Shown: in pieces, positions 34,358 through 44,056 of the stretch
How positions within the stretch are numbered: position 1 is the stretch's first letter
How the letters are laid out: each line of letters starts with the position of its first letter
Assembly: GCF_003391115.1 (NCBI RefSeq)
Contig: NZ_QTJP01000001.1
Coordinates: 2,874,501 to 2,938,500 of the forward strand
Direction: 5' to 3'
DNA length: 64,000 nucleotides
Source: Sphingomonas crusticola
Lineage (GTDB): Bacteria > Pseudomonadota > Alphaproteobacteria > Sphingomonadales > Sphingomonadaceae
The notes under the pieces: generated by a model
Told to the model about the DNA's origin: nothing
Databases searched by the model: none
What the model saw: the letters and a program-made list of their open reading frames with translations, nothing else
Translations under genes and position numbers: made by a program

Positions 34358-35023
34358 ATGCGAGTTTTGGTTGTGGAGGATACGCACGATGTCGGCGAAG
34401 GGGTGGTGGCCTGTCTCGAGGGTCTCGGCCATGCCGTCGATTGGGCACGCGACGGGGCGGACGGCGACGCCATGCTGAGCGAGGCATCCTATGAAATGAT
34501 GGTGCTGGACCTGACCCTTCCGCGCATGGACGGCATCACGATCCTCAAGCGCATGCGCGCCCGCCAGGATGTGACGCCGGTGCTGATTCTGACGGCAAGA
34601 TCCGCGGTCGACGACCGGGTCGACGTCCTCGACAGTGGCGCGGATGACTATCTGGTGAAGCCGTTCGACTTCCGCGAGTTGCAGGCGCGCGTCCGCTCGC
34701 TGATGCGGCGTAACAGCGGGGGACGCAGCAACCAGCTGACCTGCGGCGACCTGGTCTTCGATCGGGCGACGCGCATCGTACGCGTCGGCGGCGAGCCCGT
34801 CAGTCTGACGCGTCGCGAGCTCTCGCTCCTGGAGATCCTGCTGACGCGGCAGACCCTGTTCTTCAGCAAAAGCCAGCTGCTCGACCAGCTGTTCGGCTAC
34901 GGGTCCGAACCGAACGAAAATGCGATCGAGGTTTTGATCGCGCGGCTGCGCCGAAAGCTCGGTCATGCCTCCATCGAGATCCACACCTATCGCGGCGTCG
35001 GCTATCGCATCTCGGCGACGTGA
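34358..35023 (+). CDS. OmpR-family response regulator
   Basis: The 221-residue protein has a receiver domain with E7/D8, phospho-acceptor D51 in VLDLTLPRMDG, T79 and K101 in LVKPFDF, then a winged-helix DNA-binding domain (about 125-221) ending HTYRGVGYRIS. A GAGGAA ribosome site precedes the ATG. The stop overlaps the kinase GTG. It is divergent from the polyol operon and upstream of a TonB receptor gene; either could be its target. Confidence 0.95.
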   Translation: MRVLVVEDTHDVGEGVVACLEGLGHAVDWARDGADGDAMLSEASYEMMVLDLTLPRMDGITILKRMRARQDVTPVLILTARSAVDDRVDVLDSGADDYLVKPFDFRELQARVRSLMRRNSGGRSNQLTCGDLVFDRATRIVRVGGEPVSLTRRELSLLEILLTRQTLFFSKSQLLDQLFGYGSEPNENAIEVLIARLRRKLGHASIEIHTYRGVGYRISAT

Positions 35024-36423
35024 ATTTCCGAAGCGGCATTCGGCCCCGGCTTCCCGCATCGATCTTCGAGCGGCTTCGGCTGCTGCTTGCCATCCTCTTC
35101 GGCGGGGGCGCGCTGGCGGCGCTTGCAGCCGCTTGGCTGTTCGCGATCTCGGCTGCGTCGGAGGCGTATGACCGGCTGCTGATCAGCGCCGCGGTGCAGA
35201 TCGCCGAATCGATCGAGGTCGAGGACCGCAACGTCATCGTGACGCCGCCCGATTCCGCCTTCGAGACGCTCGCTTTGTCGGAGAATGACCGCTTCTTCTA
35301 TTCGGTGCGAGATCCGGCGGGACGTCTGCTCACGGGCGAGGCGGACCTCTTGCCGGAAGGCCGGCCGCGTGGCGGAGCGCTGCCGCGCCTCCATTCGGAA
35401 CGCTATGCCGGTGCACGTGTCCGGGTCGCGCGCATCGATCATTTCGTGGCGGCGCCGGGTGTCCGCGGCTGGAGTCGGGTGGTGGTCGCCGAGACGCGCG
35501 AAGCGCGGCAGCGCATGGCGGTCCACCTGATGGAGAAGATCGGCGGGATCATCCTCTTGGTGAGTGGTCTCGGCCTTGCTGGCGCGCTGATCGCGATCCG
35601 GCGCGCCTTCATGCCGCTCCACCGGATCGAACATGCCCTGGCCGACCGGCAGGCGCACGATTTGACCCCGCTCAAGGTCGACAGTCCGCGCGAAACCGTC
35701 GGCCTGATCCGCGCGATCAACGATGTCATGGAGAAGCTCAGCCTGCGCATGGCGAGGCTGCAGGCCTTTACCGCGGTCGCCGCCCATCAGATCCGCACAC
35801 CGCTCGCCGCGCTTGGCGCGCAGGCGGAACTGCTCGCGCAGGACCGTACGTCCGTGGCACGGCGTGAGCGCATCCAGCGCGTCCAGGCCAATGTCGCCAA
35901 GCTCAGCCGCGTCACCAACCAGCTGCTCGGGCAAGCCATGATCAGCTACCGGAGCGAAACCGCGCCGCGCATCCGGCTCGACCTGGCCGACCTCGTCCGC
36001 TCGGTCGTCAACGAATCTATTCCCCACTCGCTCGACCGCGATCTGGCAGTGGATTGCCATAGCGACGTCGTGCCGACGCAGTTCGTAGGAGACGGCGTCA
36101 GCCTGCGCGAGGCGGTGGCCAACCTGATCGACAATGCCGTGGCCCATGGGGCGCCGAGCGAGATCCGGATCGGCGTGGGCGCGAGTGCGGCCGAAACCTG
36201 GATCCGCGTCGCCGACGACGGCCCCGGTTTTCCGCCCGAGCATTGGCAAGCGGCGCAGGAGCCGTTCAAGCTGGCGCGTGCCGATCGCGAAGGAGCGGGC
36301 ATGGGGATATCGATCGTCAGCGAGATTGCGCGTGCCCATAACGGCCGCATCGAATTCGGCTACGCGGCCGACGGCTTCTTCCAGGCGACGTTGATCTTTG
36401 CCGACGGGCCGCGCCTCGCATGA
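35020..36423 (+). CDS. sensor histidine kinase (TctE-like)
   Basis: The 467-residue kinase starts with GTG in a GTGA overlap. It has membrane segments at about 20-45 and 172-195 around a roughly 125-residue periplasmic domain, an H-box AAHQIRTPLAALG with H256, N-box NLIDNAVAHG and G-boxes VADDGPGFP and GAGMGISIV. It phosphorylates the upstream response regulator. Its stop overlaps the start of a periplasmic binding-protein gene, so all three are made together; the binding protein may pass the signal to the periplasmic domain. Confidence 0.93.
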   Translation: MNFRSGIRPRLPASIFERLRLLLAILFGGGALAALAAAWLFAISAASEAYDRLLISAAVQIAESIEVEDRNVIVTPPDSAFETLALSENDRFFYSVRDPAGRLLTGEADLLPEGRPRGGALPRLHSERYAGARVRVARIDHFVAAPGVRGWSRVVVAETREARQRMAVHLMEKIGGIILLVSGLGLAGALIAIRRAFMPLHRIEHALADRQAHDLTPLKVDSPRETVGLIRAINDVMEKLSLRMARLQAFTAVAAHQIRTPLAALGAQAELLAQDRTSVARRERIQRVQANVAKLSRVTNQLLGQAMISYRSETAPRIRLDLADLVRSVVNESIPHSLDRDLAVDCHSDVVPTQFVGDGVSLREAVANLIDNAVAHGAPSEIRIGVGASAAETWIRVADDGPGFPPEHWQAAQEPFKLARADREGAGMGISIVSEIARAHNGRIEFGYAADGFFQATLIFADGPRLA

Positions 36424-37586
36424 CCCGGCGGACACTGACCCGGACGCTCTGCGGGCTGACCGTCCTTGCCGTCTGCCTGCTGCTCATCCTCGATCGGGCG
36501 CACCATGCAGGCGCGCAAGGATCCTACCTGCCGCCAGAGGGTGTGACAGTGAGCTTCTTCCCCGCGCGTGACGGGCAGGTCCATCAGCCGCTGGTGATCG
36601 GCGCGGCCACCGACGTGAGCTTCATGCGCGCCTTCATCGAAGCATTTCAGGCGCATCATCAGACCGTGCCGGTCGCCTATATCGACTCGTTGAGCACGGC
36701 GCTGCTGGCGCGCGCCGATCAGGCTTGCCGCACCCGCGCGCGGACCGCCGACCTCTATCTCTCCTCCTCGTCGGATCATTTGGTGCTGCTCGCCAACCGC
36801 GGCTGCGCGCTCAAGCTGCGCGGCGGAATTGCCGCACTCGCGCCAGGCGGGGCGCAATGGCGCGACGAGGTTGCCGCCTTTACGGTCGAGCCTGCCGTGT
36901 TCGTCTATGGCAGGTCGATCGGGCCGCGCCAGGTGCCGCGCAGCCATGTCATGCTGATCGAATGGTTGCGAAACCGAAGCGACCTTGGCGCGCGGATCGG
37001 CACCTACGACATCGAGAGTTCGGGCACAGGCTATAATTTCGTCGCCGAGGATGCCCAGCAGTCGGCGATCTATGGCCGCCTGATCGAGAGCCTCGGTCGG
37101 ACCCGGGTCCGCCTCTATTGCTGCTCCAACGCGATGGTCGACGCCGTGGATCGCGGCGAGATCCTGTTCGCCTACAATGTCCAGATGTCTTACGCTTACG
37201 CCGCGCAGAGGTCCGGCAGCCGCATCGGCGTCATTCTTCCGACCGACTATCAGGCGATCCAGACGCGCTCGATCATGATCCCGACCGGGGCGCGCGACAT
37301 TCGTGGCGCGGAGGAATTCGCGCGCTTCCTGACATCGGGCGAGGGACGGGCGCTGGCGCGTCGGCAGTTGATGGCGCCCGATCTTCCGGCCGGGCGTGCC
37401 GGCGCGCTCGCGGACGCGCTGCTCGACCAGGCGGTCGTGTCGCCCTTGTTGCTGACGCTTCAGGACAGGGCGCGGCGCGAGCGGATGATCCGCGAATGGC
37501 GGCAGGCGCTTCGCCCCGCTGATGCGCCGCGCGATCCGGCCGCAGACTTGGCGGAAGCGAAGAAAAACGGCGTCGCGGCGCGATGA
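36420..37586 (+). CDS. periplasmic binding protein coupled to the two-component system
   Basis: The 388-residue protein has an N-terminal signal or anchor (LCGLTVLAVCLLLILDRA) and a family of Fe3+/phosphoglycerate-type binding-protein features: PLVIGAATDVSFMRAFIEAF, ADLYLSSSSDHLVLLANRG, DIESSGTGYNFVAEDAQ and FLTSGEGRALARRQLMAP. No permease follows. In the Pgt-type systems a binding-protein-like periplasmic protein modulates the kinase, so a sensory role is likely. It overlaps the kinase stop by four bases. Confidence 0.8.
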   Translation: MTRRTLTRTLCGLTVLAVCLLLILDRAHHAGAQGSYLPPEGVTVSFFPARDGQVHQPLVIGAATDVSFMRAFIEAFQAHHQTVPVAYIDSLSTALLARADQACRTRARTADLYLSSSSDHLVLLANRGCALKLRGGIAALAPGGAQWRDEVAAFTVEPAVFVYGRSIGPRQVPRSHVMLIEWLRNRSDLGARIGTYDIESSGTGYNFVAEDAQQSAIYGRLIESLGRTRVRLYCCSNAMVDAVDRGEILFAYNVQMSYAYAAQRSGSRIGVILPTDYQAIQTRSIMIPTGARDIRGAEEFARFLTSGEGRALARRQLMAPDLPAGRAGALADALLDQAVVSPLLLTLQDRARRERMIREWRQALRPADAPRDPAADLAEAKKNGVAAR

Positions 37587-37694
37587 CAGGTTCAAGACAG
37601 GAAGCCCCTCTAGCGAGATCCTAAGGCAGCACCGGGAGACCGGGGGCCGACCCAAGATCGGCGCGACCAAGCGCCGACAGGGAGGAGAGTAAAT

Positions 37695-40600
37695 ATGAGG
37701 CTCGCTACCAAGCCGTCGCTCGTTGCTATCGCCACGATGCTGGCATTTCCATCTTTCGGCCAGACGCCGATGGGCACCGACCCGTCCAAGCCGCAGGACG
37801 CGGCGCAGGCCGCCTCGCCCGCGACCCCAGGCGCCGCGCAGCCGGCGACGGGCGCGACAGGACAGGATGGCGTCGACGGCATCCCCGCGAGCAGCTCCGC
37901 CAAGGGACTATCCAACGCGCCGGTGGCGGATACGGCTGACGCCGGGGACGTCGTCGTCACCGGCTCGCGCATCGTGCGCAACGGCTATTCGGCACCGACG
38001 CCTGTGACCGTGCTCGGCGCCCAGCAGCTCCAGCAGCAGGCGGTGACCCGCCTCGTCGACTTCTCGCGCAACCTGCCCCAGTTCCGCAACCAAGGCGGTG
38101 CCCGCAGCGGCAGCAACGGCAGCGCCAATGGCGGTCAGGGCAGTCTCGACCTGCGCGGGCTCGGCGCAAACCGCGACCTCATCATGCTTGACCGGCGCCG
38201 CGTCGTTCCCTCGACCGGCAATGGCATCGTCGACACCAACATTCTTCCCAACATGCTCGTGTCGCGCATCGACGTCGTCACCGGCGGCGCGTCGGCGGCG
38301 TGGGGCTCGGATGCGGTCTCCGGCGTCGTCAATTTCGTGCTCGACACCAAGTTCAAGGGCGTGCGTGCCGAAGCGATCGGCGGCATATCCAGCCACGGCG
38401 ACGATGAAGAGGGCAGCGTCGGACTGGCCGGCGGCACCGACCTTGGCGATCGCACCCACATCATCGGGTCGGTCGAATATTTTCGCGGGGGCAATCAGAA
38501 GCTGCTCGACCGCGGCTGGCTCGCCAAAAAGCCCGGCATCATCAATAATCCGACCGCGACCGCCGCCAACGGCCAGGACAAGCGTATCCTCGTGTCCGAA
38601 GGGATCGTGACCTCCTACATGACGCATGGCGGCCTGATCGACGGATGCCGCACCTCGACCGGCGCGAACATCGCCAATTGCGCGCTCAAGGGCACCGCCT
38701 TCGGTGCCGGAGGTGTTCCGTACAAATTCACGTACGGCACCTACGTCAATCCGACCGGCAACATGATTGCCCCGCCGGGCTCGGATTATGTGAACGACTA
38801 CACGTCGCTTTACGACAACATCAACATGGTCAACCCGTCGGACCGGGTGAGCCTGTTCTCGCATATCGATCACGAACTGACCGACCGCATCACGATCTTC
38901 GCCGAAGGCATGTACACGCGCAGCAAGGTCGGGCCGTCCTATACGGTGCCGCCGTACCGCTTCGGCACGAGCGCGACGACGTGGCTGTCGGTGACCGCCG
39001 ACAATCCCTATTTGCCTGCGCCGATCAAGGCCCAGATGTCAGGACCTGGCGGCGGAAATCCCGCAGGCCCCTTTGCGCTGAACGTCGGCCGCATCAATGA
39101 CGATTGGGTCGGAAATTCGGAGATCAACAACACCAACACGACCTACCGGGGCGTCGTCGGTGCCAAGGGCAGTCTCGGCGGCAGCTGGGGCTTTGATGGT
39201 TATTATCAATATGGCCGCAACACCTATGCCGGCACGGTCCAGGACAATCTGATCACGTCACGCGGCGGCGTGCCTGCAGCCGGTAACGTCAACCTTGCGG
39301 TTGACGCCATCGCGGCGCCGGCGGGCAACGCGGCGGGCATTCCTGCGGGCACCATCATCTGCCGCTCGACGCTCACCAACCCGGGCAATGGCTGCAAGCC
39401 GCTCAACATCTTCGGGGTAGGCGCGGCGTCGCAGGACGCGATCGACTATGTCCTGGGGGATCAATATACCCGCCAGACCTATCAGCAGCATGTCGTCGAG
39501 GCGTCGGTCCACGGGGATTTGTTCTCCTTGTGGGCAGGGCCGATCTCACTGGCAACCGGGCTGTCCTATCGCACCGAGAAGATCGGCGCGGTCTCCGATC
39601 CGCTTTCAATCGAGAGTGCCTTCGGGATCGGCAATCCCAAGCCTTATTCCGGCTCTTACAATGTGAAGGAGGGTTTCGCGGAACTCGCGATCCCCCTCGC
39701 CAGAGACATCCCGTTCATCAAGCTACTTGATCTTAGCCTCGCGGGGCGGGTGACCGATTACAGCACCAGCGGCCGCGTCTTCACCTGGAAGATCGGCGGC
39801 AGTTACGAGCCGTTCGACGGCCTGCGGCTGCGGGCGACGCGGTCGCGCGACATCCGCGCGCCCAGCCTCCAGGAACTGTACACCGGCGCCTTGCAAAGCC
39901 GCGTCAGCGTGACCGATCCGACCAAGAACAGCTCCGCGACGGTCAACGCGCAATTGTACAGCGGCGGCAATGCGGCCCTCAATCCGGAACGCGCCGACAC
40001 CTTCTCGGCCGGCATCGTCTATCAGCCGCGCTGGCTTCCCAACTTTTCGGTTTCGGTCGACTATTACAACATCAAGATCGCCGACGTGATCAGCACGATT
40101 ACCCCGCAGCAGATCGTGGACCGGTGCTTCGCCGGCAATGATGCGCTGTGCGGGCAGATTACCCGGCTCAACGGCGACATCATCGAGATACGCTCGCCTT
40201 ACCTGAACCTCGCCTCGCTCAAGACGCGCGGTCTCGACATCGAGACGAGCTATCACACGCGTCTTTCCGGGCTGTTTCCCAGCTCGGATGCCGAAGTCGG
40301 GTTTCGGCTGCTCGCCAACTATGTCGATGAGTTCAGGTCTTCGGACGGCGTGACGGTCCAGGAATTCGCCGCGGACATGTCTTCGCAGCAGCCGAAGTGG
40401 ACGCTGCAGTCGACCGCTTATGTCAAGGCCGGCAAATGGCAGGTCACGGCGATCAACCGCTTCATCGGCTCGGGCAATGTCAGCAACCTGTATATCGCGC
40501 CGCATGAGATCGACGACAACCATGTCGCAAGCCGTCTCTATACCAACCTCAACATCAACTACACGGCGGACTGGCTTGGCTCGGACAGCGAGATATTCTT

Positions 40601-40727
40601 CAACGTCGACAACGTCTTCAATGTGAAGCCGCCGAAGGGTTTTGGCTGGGGCTATGGCCTGAACGCTTCCCCCATGTACGATGTAATCGGGCCGATGTTC
40701 AAAGTGGGCATCCGTGTGAAATATTGA
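37695..40727 (+). CDS. TonB-dependent outer membrane receptor
   Basis: The 1010-residue protein has a signal peptide and an Ala/Gln/Pro-rich linker, then VVVTGSRIVRNGYSAPTPVTV at the start of the plug, VDVVTGGASAAWGSDAVSG inside it, and a C-terminal beta-barrel ending FKVGIRVKY with the usual terminal aromatic. A GGGAGGAGAG site precedes the ATG. It imports a substrate across the outer membrane using TonB energy. The next two genes (CocE/NonD hydrolase, MHS-family importer) probably act on the same compound. Confidence 0.93.
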   Translation: MRLATKPSLVAIATMLAFPSFGQTPMGTDPSKPQDAAQAASPATPGAAQPATGATGQDGVDGIPASSSAKGLSNAPVADTADAGDVVVTGSRIVRNGYSAPTPVTVLGAQQLQQQAVTRLVDFSRNLPQFRNQGGARSGSNGSANGGQGSLDLRGLGANRDLIMLDRRRVVPSTGNGIVDTNILPNMLVSRIDVVTGGASAAWGSDAVSGVVNFVLDTKFKGVRAEAIGGISSHGDDEEGSVGLAGGTDLGDRTHIIGSVEYFRGGNQKLLDRGWLAKKPGIINNPTATAANGQDKRILVSEGIVTSYMTHGGLIDGCRTSTGANIANCALKGTAFGAGGVPYKFTYGTYVNPTGNMIAPPGSDYVNDYTSLYDNINMVNPSDRVSLFSHIDHELTDRITIFAEGMYTRSKVGPSYTVPPYRFGTSATTWLSVTADNPYLPAPIKAQMSGPGGGNPAGPFALNVGRINDDWVGNSEINNTNTTYRGVVGAKGSLGGSWGFDGYYQYGRNTYAGTVQDNLITSRGGVPAAGNVNLAVDAIAAPAGNAAGIPAGTIICRSTLTNPGNGCKPLNIFGVGAASQDAIDYVLGDQYTRQTYQQHVVEASVHGDLFSLWAGPISLATGLSYRTEKIGAVSDPLSIESAFGIGNPKPYSGSYNVKEGFAELAIPLARDIPFIKLLDLSLAGRVTDYSTSGRVFTWKIGGSYEPFDGLRLRATRSRDIRAPSLQELYTGALQSRVSVTDPTKNSSATVNAQLYSGGNAALNPERADTFSAGIVYQPRWLPNFSVSVDYYNIKIADVISTITPQQIVDRCFAGNDALCGQITRLNGDIIEIRSPYLNLASLKTRGLDIETSYHTRLSGLFPSSDAEVGFRLLANYVDEFRSSDGVTVQEFAADMSSQQPKWTLQSTAYVKAGKWQVTAINRFIGSGNVSNLYIAPHEIDDNHVASRLYTNLNINYTADWLGSDSEIFFNVDNVFNVKPPKGFGWGYGLNASPMYDVIGPMFKVGIRVKY

Positions 40728-40756
40728 TCCGGCGGGATCGGAGCGGAGAGCGGGAC

Positions 40757-42658
40757 ATGGGCAGCAGGCAATGGTCGCGTCGGCAATTGCTGGCGACGGG
40801 AGCTGCGGTGGGCGGCTGTGTCGGCCTCGCTTTGCCGGCATCGGGCGCGACCGAACGCAACGACGTCGTGCTTCAGTCGAATGTCATGGTCGCCATGCGC
40901 GACGGCATCTTGCTCGCGACCGATATCTACCGGCCGGCGCAGGGCGATGCGCCGCTGCCGGGGCGGTTCCCGGTCGTGCTGATGCGCACGCCTTATGATA
41001 AAACCGCCGACAAGGACGGCCGTTTCTTCGCCGCGCGCGGATATGTCGTCGTCTATCAGGACTGCCGCGGCACATCCCGTTCGCAGGGGCGGCTCGTCAA
41101 ATATCTCGACGACGGCAAGGACGGCTTTGACACCTGTAGCTGGATCGTCGCTCAGCCGTGGTGCAACGGCAAGATCGGGACGATGGGCTCGTCCTACATG
41201 GCGCACACGCAAGGCGCGATGGCGAGCGCGGGTGCGCCCGGCCTGGCGGCGATGGTGTTCGATTGCGGCGGCTTCTCGAACGCTTACCAGGACGGCATCC
41301 GGCAGGGCGGTGCGTTCGAACTGAAGCAGGTGACGTGGGCGCTGTCGGCAATGGTCGACAGCCCCGAACTGGCCAAGGATCCGGCGCGCCGCGCCGCGGC
41401 CAAGGCGATCGATGCAAAGGCCTGGTTCGAGAGCATGCCGTGGAAGCGCGGCCAGAGCCCGATGAGCTTGGTGCCATCGATCGAGGATTTCGTCTACGCG
41501 CAATGGGAGCATGGCCGCTTCGACGATTATTGGAAGCAGATCGGCATCTACGCAGCCGGCTATTATGACCGGTTTCCCGACATTCCGACGCTGCACATCT
41601 CCTCCTGGTACGACCCTTATCCCCGGGCCGCGACCGAGAATTACATGGCGCTGTCGCGCGCCAAGAAGGGACCGACGCGACTGATCCTGGGGCCATGGAC
41701 CCATACGGCGAAGACGGTCAGCCACTCGGGCGATGTCGAATTCGGCCCGAATGCGCTTTTCGAAGGCGCGGCCGGCGAGGATTATCTGACGCTGCGGCTG
41801 CAATGGTTTGATCACTATCTGCGCGGCCTTGCGGCGCCGGTGGCAAGCGAGCCAGCGGTGCGCGTGTTCGTAATGGGCGGCGGCAGCGGCCGACGCGACA
41901 GCCAGGGTCGGCTCGACCACGGCGGGCGCTGGCGGTCGGAAAAGGATTGGCCGCTTCCAACCGCCCGATTGACGCCAATGTATCTCCATCCGCGCGGCGG
42001 CTTGTCGGACCAGCCGCCGTCCGACCCTGTGGATCCGGTCAGCTATGATTTCGACCCGGCCAACCCGGTGCCGACCGTCGGCGGCACCGTCACCAATAAC
42101 CAGCTGATGCTCGCCGGGGCCTATGACCAGCGCGAGGATGCGCGCTTCTTCGGGTCCAAGCCGCCTTACCTGCCGCTCGCGGCAAGGCCCGACGTGCTGG
42201 TGTTCCAAACGGACTGGCTCGATCAAGACGTGGAGGTGACGGGCGCGATCGATGCGAAGCTGTGGATCAGCTCGAGCGCCCCCGACACGGACTTCACTAT
42301 CAAGCTGATCGACGTCTACCCTCCCAACGACGATTATCCCGACGGATTCGCGATGAACGTCACCGACGGGATCATGCGCGTTCGCTATCGTGACTCTTGG
42401 GAAAAGCCCAAGCTGCTCAAGGCAGGCGAAGTGGTGCCGATCACGGTTTCGGCATTCCCGACCTCGAACCTGTTCAAGCGGGGTCACCGCATCCGGCTCG
42501 ATATCTCGTCGAGCAACTTCCCGCATTTCGACGTCAATCCGAATACCGGGGCTCCGGAAGGCGTCGGCCTTACGCGGCAGGTGGCACGCAACAGCATCTA
42601 TATGGACGCGAAGCGGCCCTCCCACGTGCTGCTGCCCCTCATCCCGGCCCGCACTTGA
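40757..42658 (+). CDS. CocE/NonD-type alpha/beta hydrolase, Tat-exported
   Basis: From the ATG at 40757 the protein has 633 residues. SRRQLLATGAAVGGCVGLAL is a Tat signal, so it acts in the periplasm. The hydrolase nucleophile is in GTMGSSYMAH (Ser146), following DCRGTSRSQG; the C-terminal half has the jelly-roll domain of X-Pro dipeptidyl peptidase/CocE enzymes. It cleaves an ester or acyl-peptide bond in an imported compound. The open frame begins with TTG at 40724 inside the receptor gene; I prefer the ATG after GGAGCGGAGAG. Confidence 0.9.
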   Translation: MGSRQWSRRQLLATGAAVGGCVGLALPASGATERNDVVLQSNVMVAMRDGILLATDIYRPAQGDAPLPGRFPVVLMRTPYDKTADKDGRFFAARGYVVVYQDCRGTSRSQGRLVKYLDDGKDGFDTCSWIVAQPWCNGKIGTMGSSYMAHTQGAMASAGAPGLAAMVFDCGGFSNAYQDGIRQGGAFELKQVTWALSAMVDSPELAKDPARRAAAKAIDAKAWFESMPWKRGQSPMSLVPSIEDFVYAQWEHGRFDDYWKQIGIYAAGYYDRFPDIPTLHISSWYDPYPRAATENYMALSRAKKGPTRLILGPWTHTAKTVSHSGDVEFGPNALFEGAAGEDYLTLRLQWFDHYLRGLAAPVASEPAVRVFVMGGGSGRRDSQGRLDHGGRWRSEKDWPLPTARLTPMYLHPRGGLSDQPPSDPVDPVSYDFDPANPVPTVGGTVTNNQLMLAGAYDQREDARFFGSKPPYLPLAARPDVLVFQTDWLDQDVEVTGAIDAKLWISSSAPDTDFTIKLIDVYPPNDDYPDGFAMNVTDGIMRVRYRDSWEKPKLLKAGEVVPITVSAFPTSNLFKRGHRIRLDISSSNFPHFDVNPNTGAPEGVGLTRQVARNSIYMDAKRPSHVLLPLIPART

Positions 42659-42679
42659 TTGAATAGGATATTAGCGACG

Positions 42680-44056
42680 ATGCGAGCGAGCAGCAGCGCC
42701 AAGGCCGGCCGAGCCGGAAGCGACGAAATCGGGGTGGGTGAGGGTGCTCACCCGGCAACGACCCGGCAGACCGCGACCGCCGGTGATGTGTTGAGGGTGG
42801 CGAGCGGCAACCTGCTTGAAATGTACGATTTCATGATCTTCGGCTATTTCGCCGAGGCGATCGGCCGGGCCTATTTCCCGGCGGATGATGAGGTCGGAGC
42901 GCTGCTCAAGAGCCTTGCGACATTCGGCGTGGGCTTCCTGATGCGGCCGCTCGGCGCGGTCGTTCTGGGCAGTTACACCGATCGACACGGGCGCAGGGCG
43001 GGCCTGCTTCTCACTCTGTCGCTCATGAGCGTCGGCATCATCATCCTGACGCTGACGCCTGGCTACGTGGCGATCGGCCTCGCTGCGCCATTCCTGGTGC
43101 TGGTTGGACGGCTGGTGCAGGGCTTTTCGGCCGGTGCCGAACTCGGCAATGTGTCGGTTTATCTGGCGGAAATGGCGCCTCCCGATGCCAAGGGTTTTTT
43201 CGTGTCCTGGCAGTCTGCGTCGCAGCAGGTTGCCGTGATGCTTGCGGCCGCCATCGGCTTCGCGCTCGCCTCCCTGCTGACGCCGGAGCAGATTTTGGAT
43301 TGGGGCTGGCGCGTGCCGCTCGGGATCGGTTGCTTGATCGTTCCTGTCATATTCCTGCTCCGCCGGGGCTTGCGCGAGGTCCATGGCTTTGCGACGCAGG
43401 TGCGACCGCAACGTACAACCGGCGCGATCCTGCGCGATTTGTGGGGAAGCAGCGGCCGCGTCATGATCGGCATGGCGCTGGTGCTGATGACCACCGTCAG
43501 CTTCTATATGATCACCGCCTACACGCCCACCTTCGGCAAGGCGCTTCATCTCACGTCCCGCGACAGCCTGATCGTCACCGCCTGCGTTGGCCTGTCGAAC
43601 CTGTTGTGGCTGCCTTTGATGGGGGCCTTCTCCGATCGCATCGGGCGCAAGCCGATCTTGGTCACGTGCACGCTTCTCGCCATCGCCACTGCCTACCCAG
43701 CAATGTCCTGGCTCGCCGCGTCCCCCTCCATGACAAAGTTGCTTCTCGTGGAGCTCTGGCTGTCCTTCCTCTACGCCAGCTATAACGGCGCGATGGTGGT
43801 CTATCTGACGGAGGTCGTGCCGGCGCATGTCCGCGCGTCGGGTTTCAGCCTAGCCTACAGCCTCGCCACCGCGGTCGGCGGCTTCACACCCTTCATGGCG
43901 ACATGGCTGATCAAGGAAACCGGCAACGTGGCGATACCTGGCGCATGGCTTTCCGGTGCCGCCGCCATCAGTCTGATCGCGGCGTTGTCGAGCACGCCTG
44001 CCGGCGTGCGATCGAATGAGGGTGCGATGGGAGTGCGCGCTCCAATCCCATCCTAG
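42680..44056 (+). CDS. MHS-family major facilitator transporter
   Basis: From the ATG at 42680 the protein has 458 residues with about 12 hydrophobic segments. The MHS pattern is clear: SGNLLEMYDFMIFGYFAEAI, GALLKSLATFGVGFLMRPLG and DRHGRRAGLLL. Such carriers import carboxylates (citrate, tricarballylate, shikimate, betaine) with protons. It follows the hydrolase and probably takes up its product. Its TAG stop overlaps the stop of the convergent TonB receptor gene in the sequence CTAG. Confidence 0.9.
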   Translation: MRASSSAKAGRAGSDEIGVGEGAHPATTRQTATAGDVLRVASGNLLEMYDFMIFGYFAEAIGRAYFPADDEVGALLKSLATFGVGFLMRPLGAVVLGSYTDRHGRRAGLLLTLSLMSVGIIILTLTPGYVAIGLAAPFLVLVGRLVQGFSAGAELGNVSVYLAEMAPPDAKGFFVSWQSASQQVAVMLAAAIGFALASLLTPEQILDWGWRVPLGIGCLIVPVIFLLRRGLREVHGFATQVRPQRTTGAILRDLWGSSGRVMIGMALVLMTTVSFYMITAYTPTFGKALHLTSRDSLIVTACVGLSNLLWLPLMGAFSDRIGRKPILVTCTLLAIATAYPAMSWLAASPSMTKLLLVELWLSFLYASYNGAMVVYLTEVVPAHVRASGFSLAYSLATAVGGFTPFMATWLIKETGNVAIPGAWLSGAAAISLIAALSSTPAGVRSNEGAMGVRAPIPS

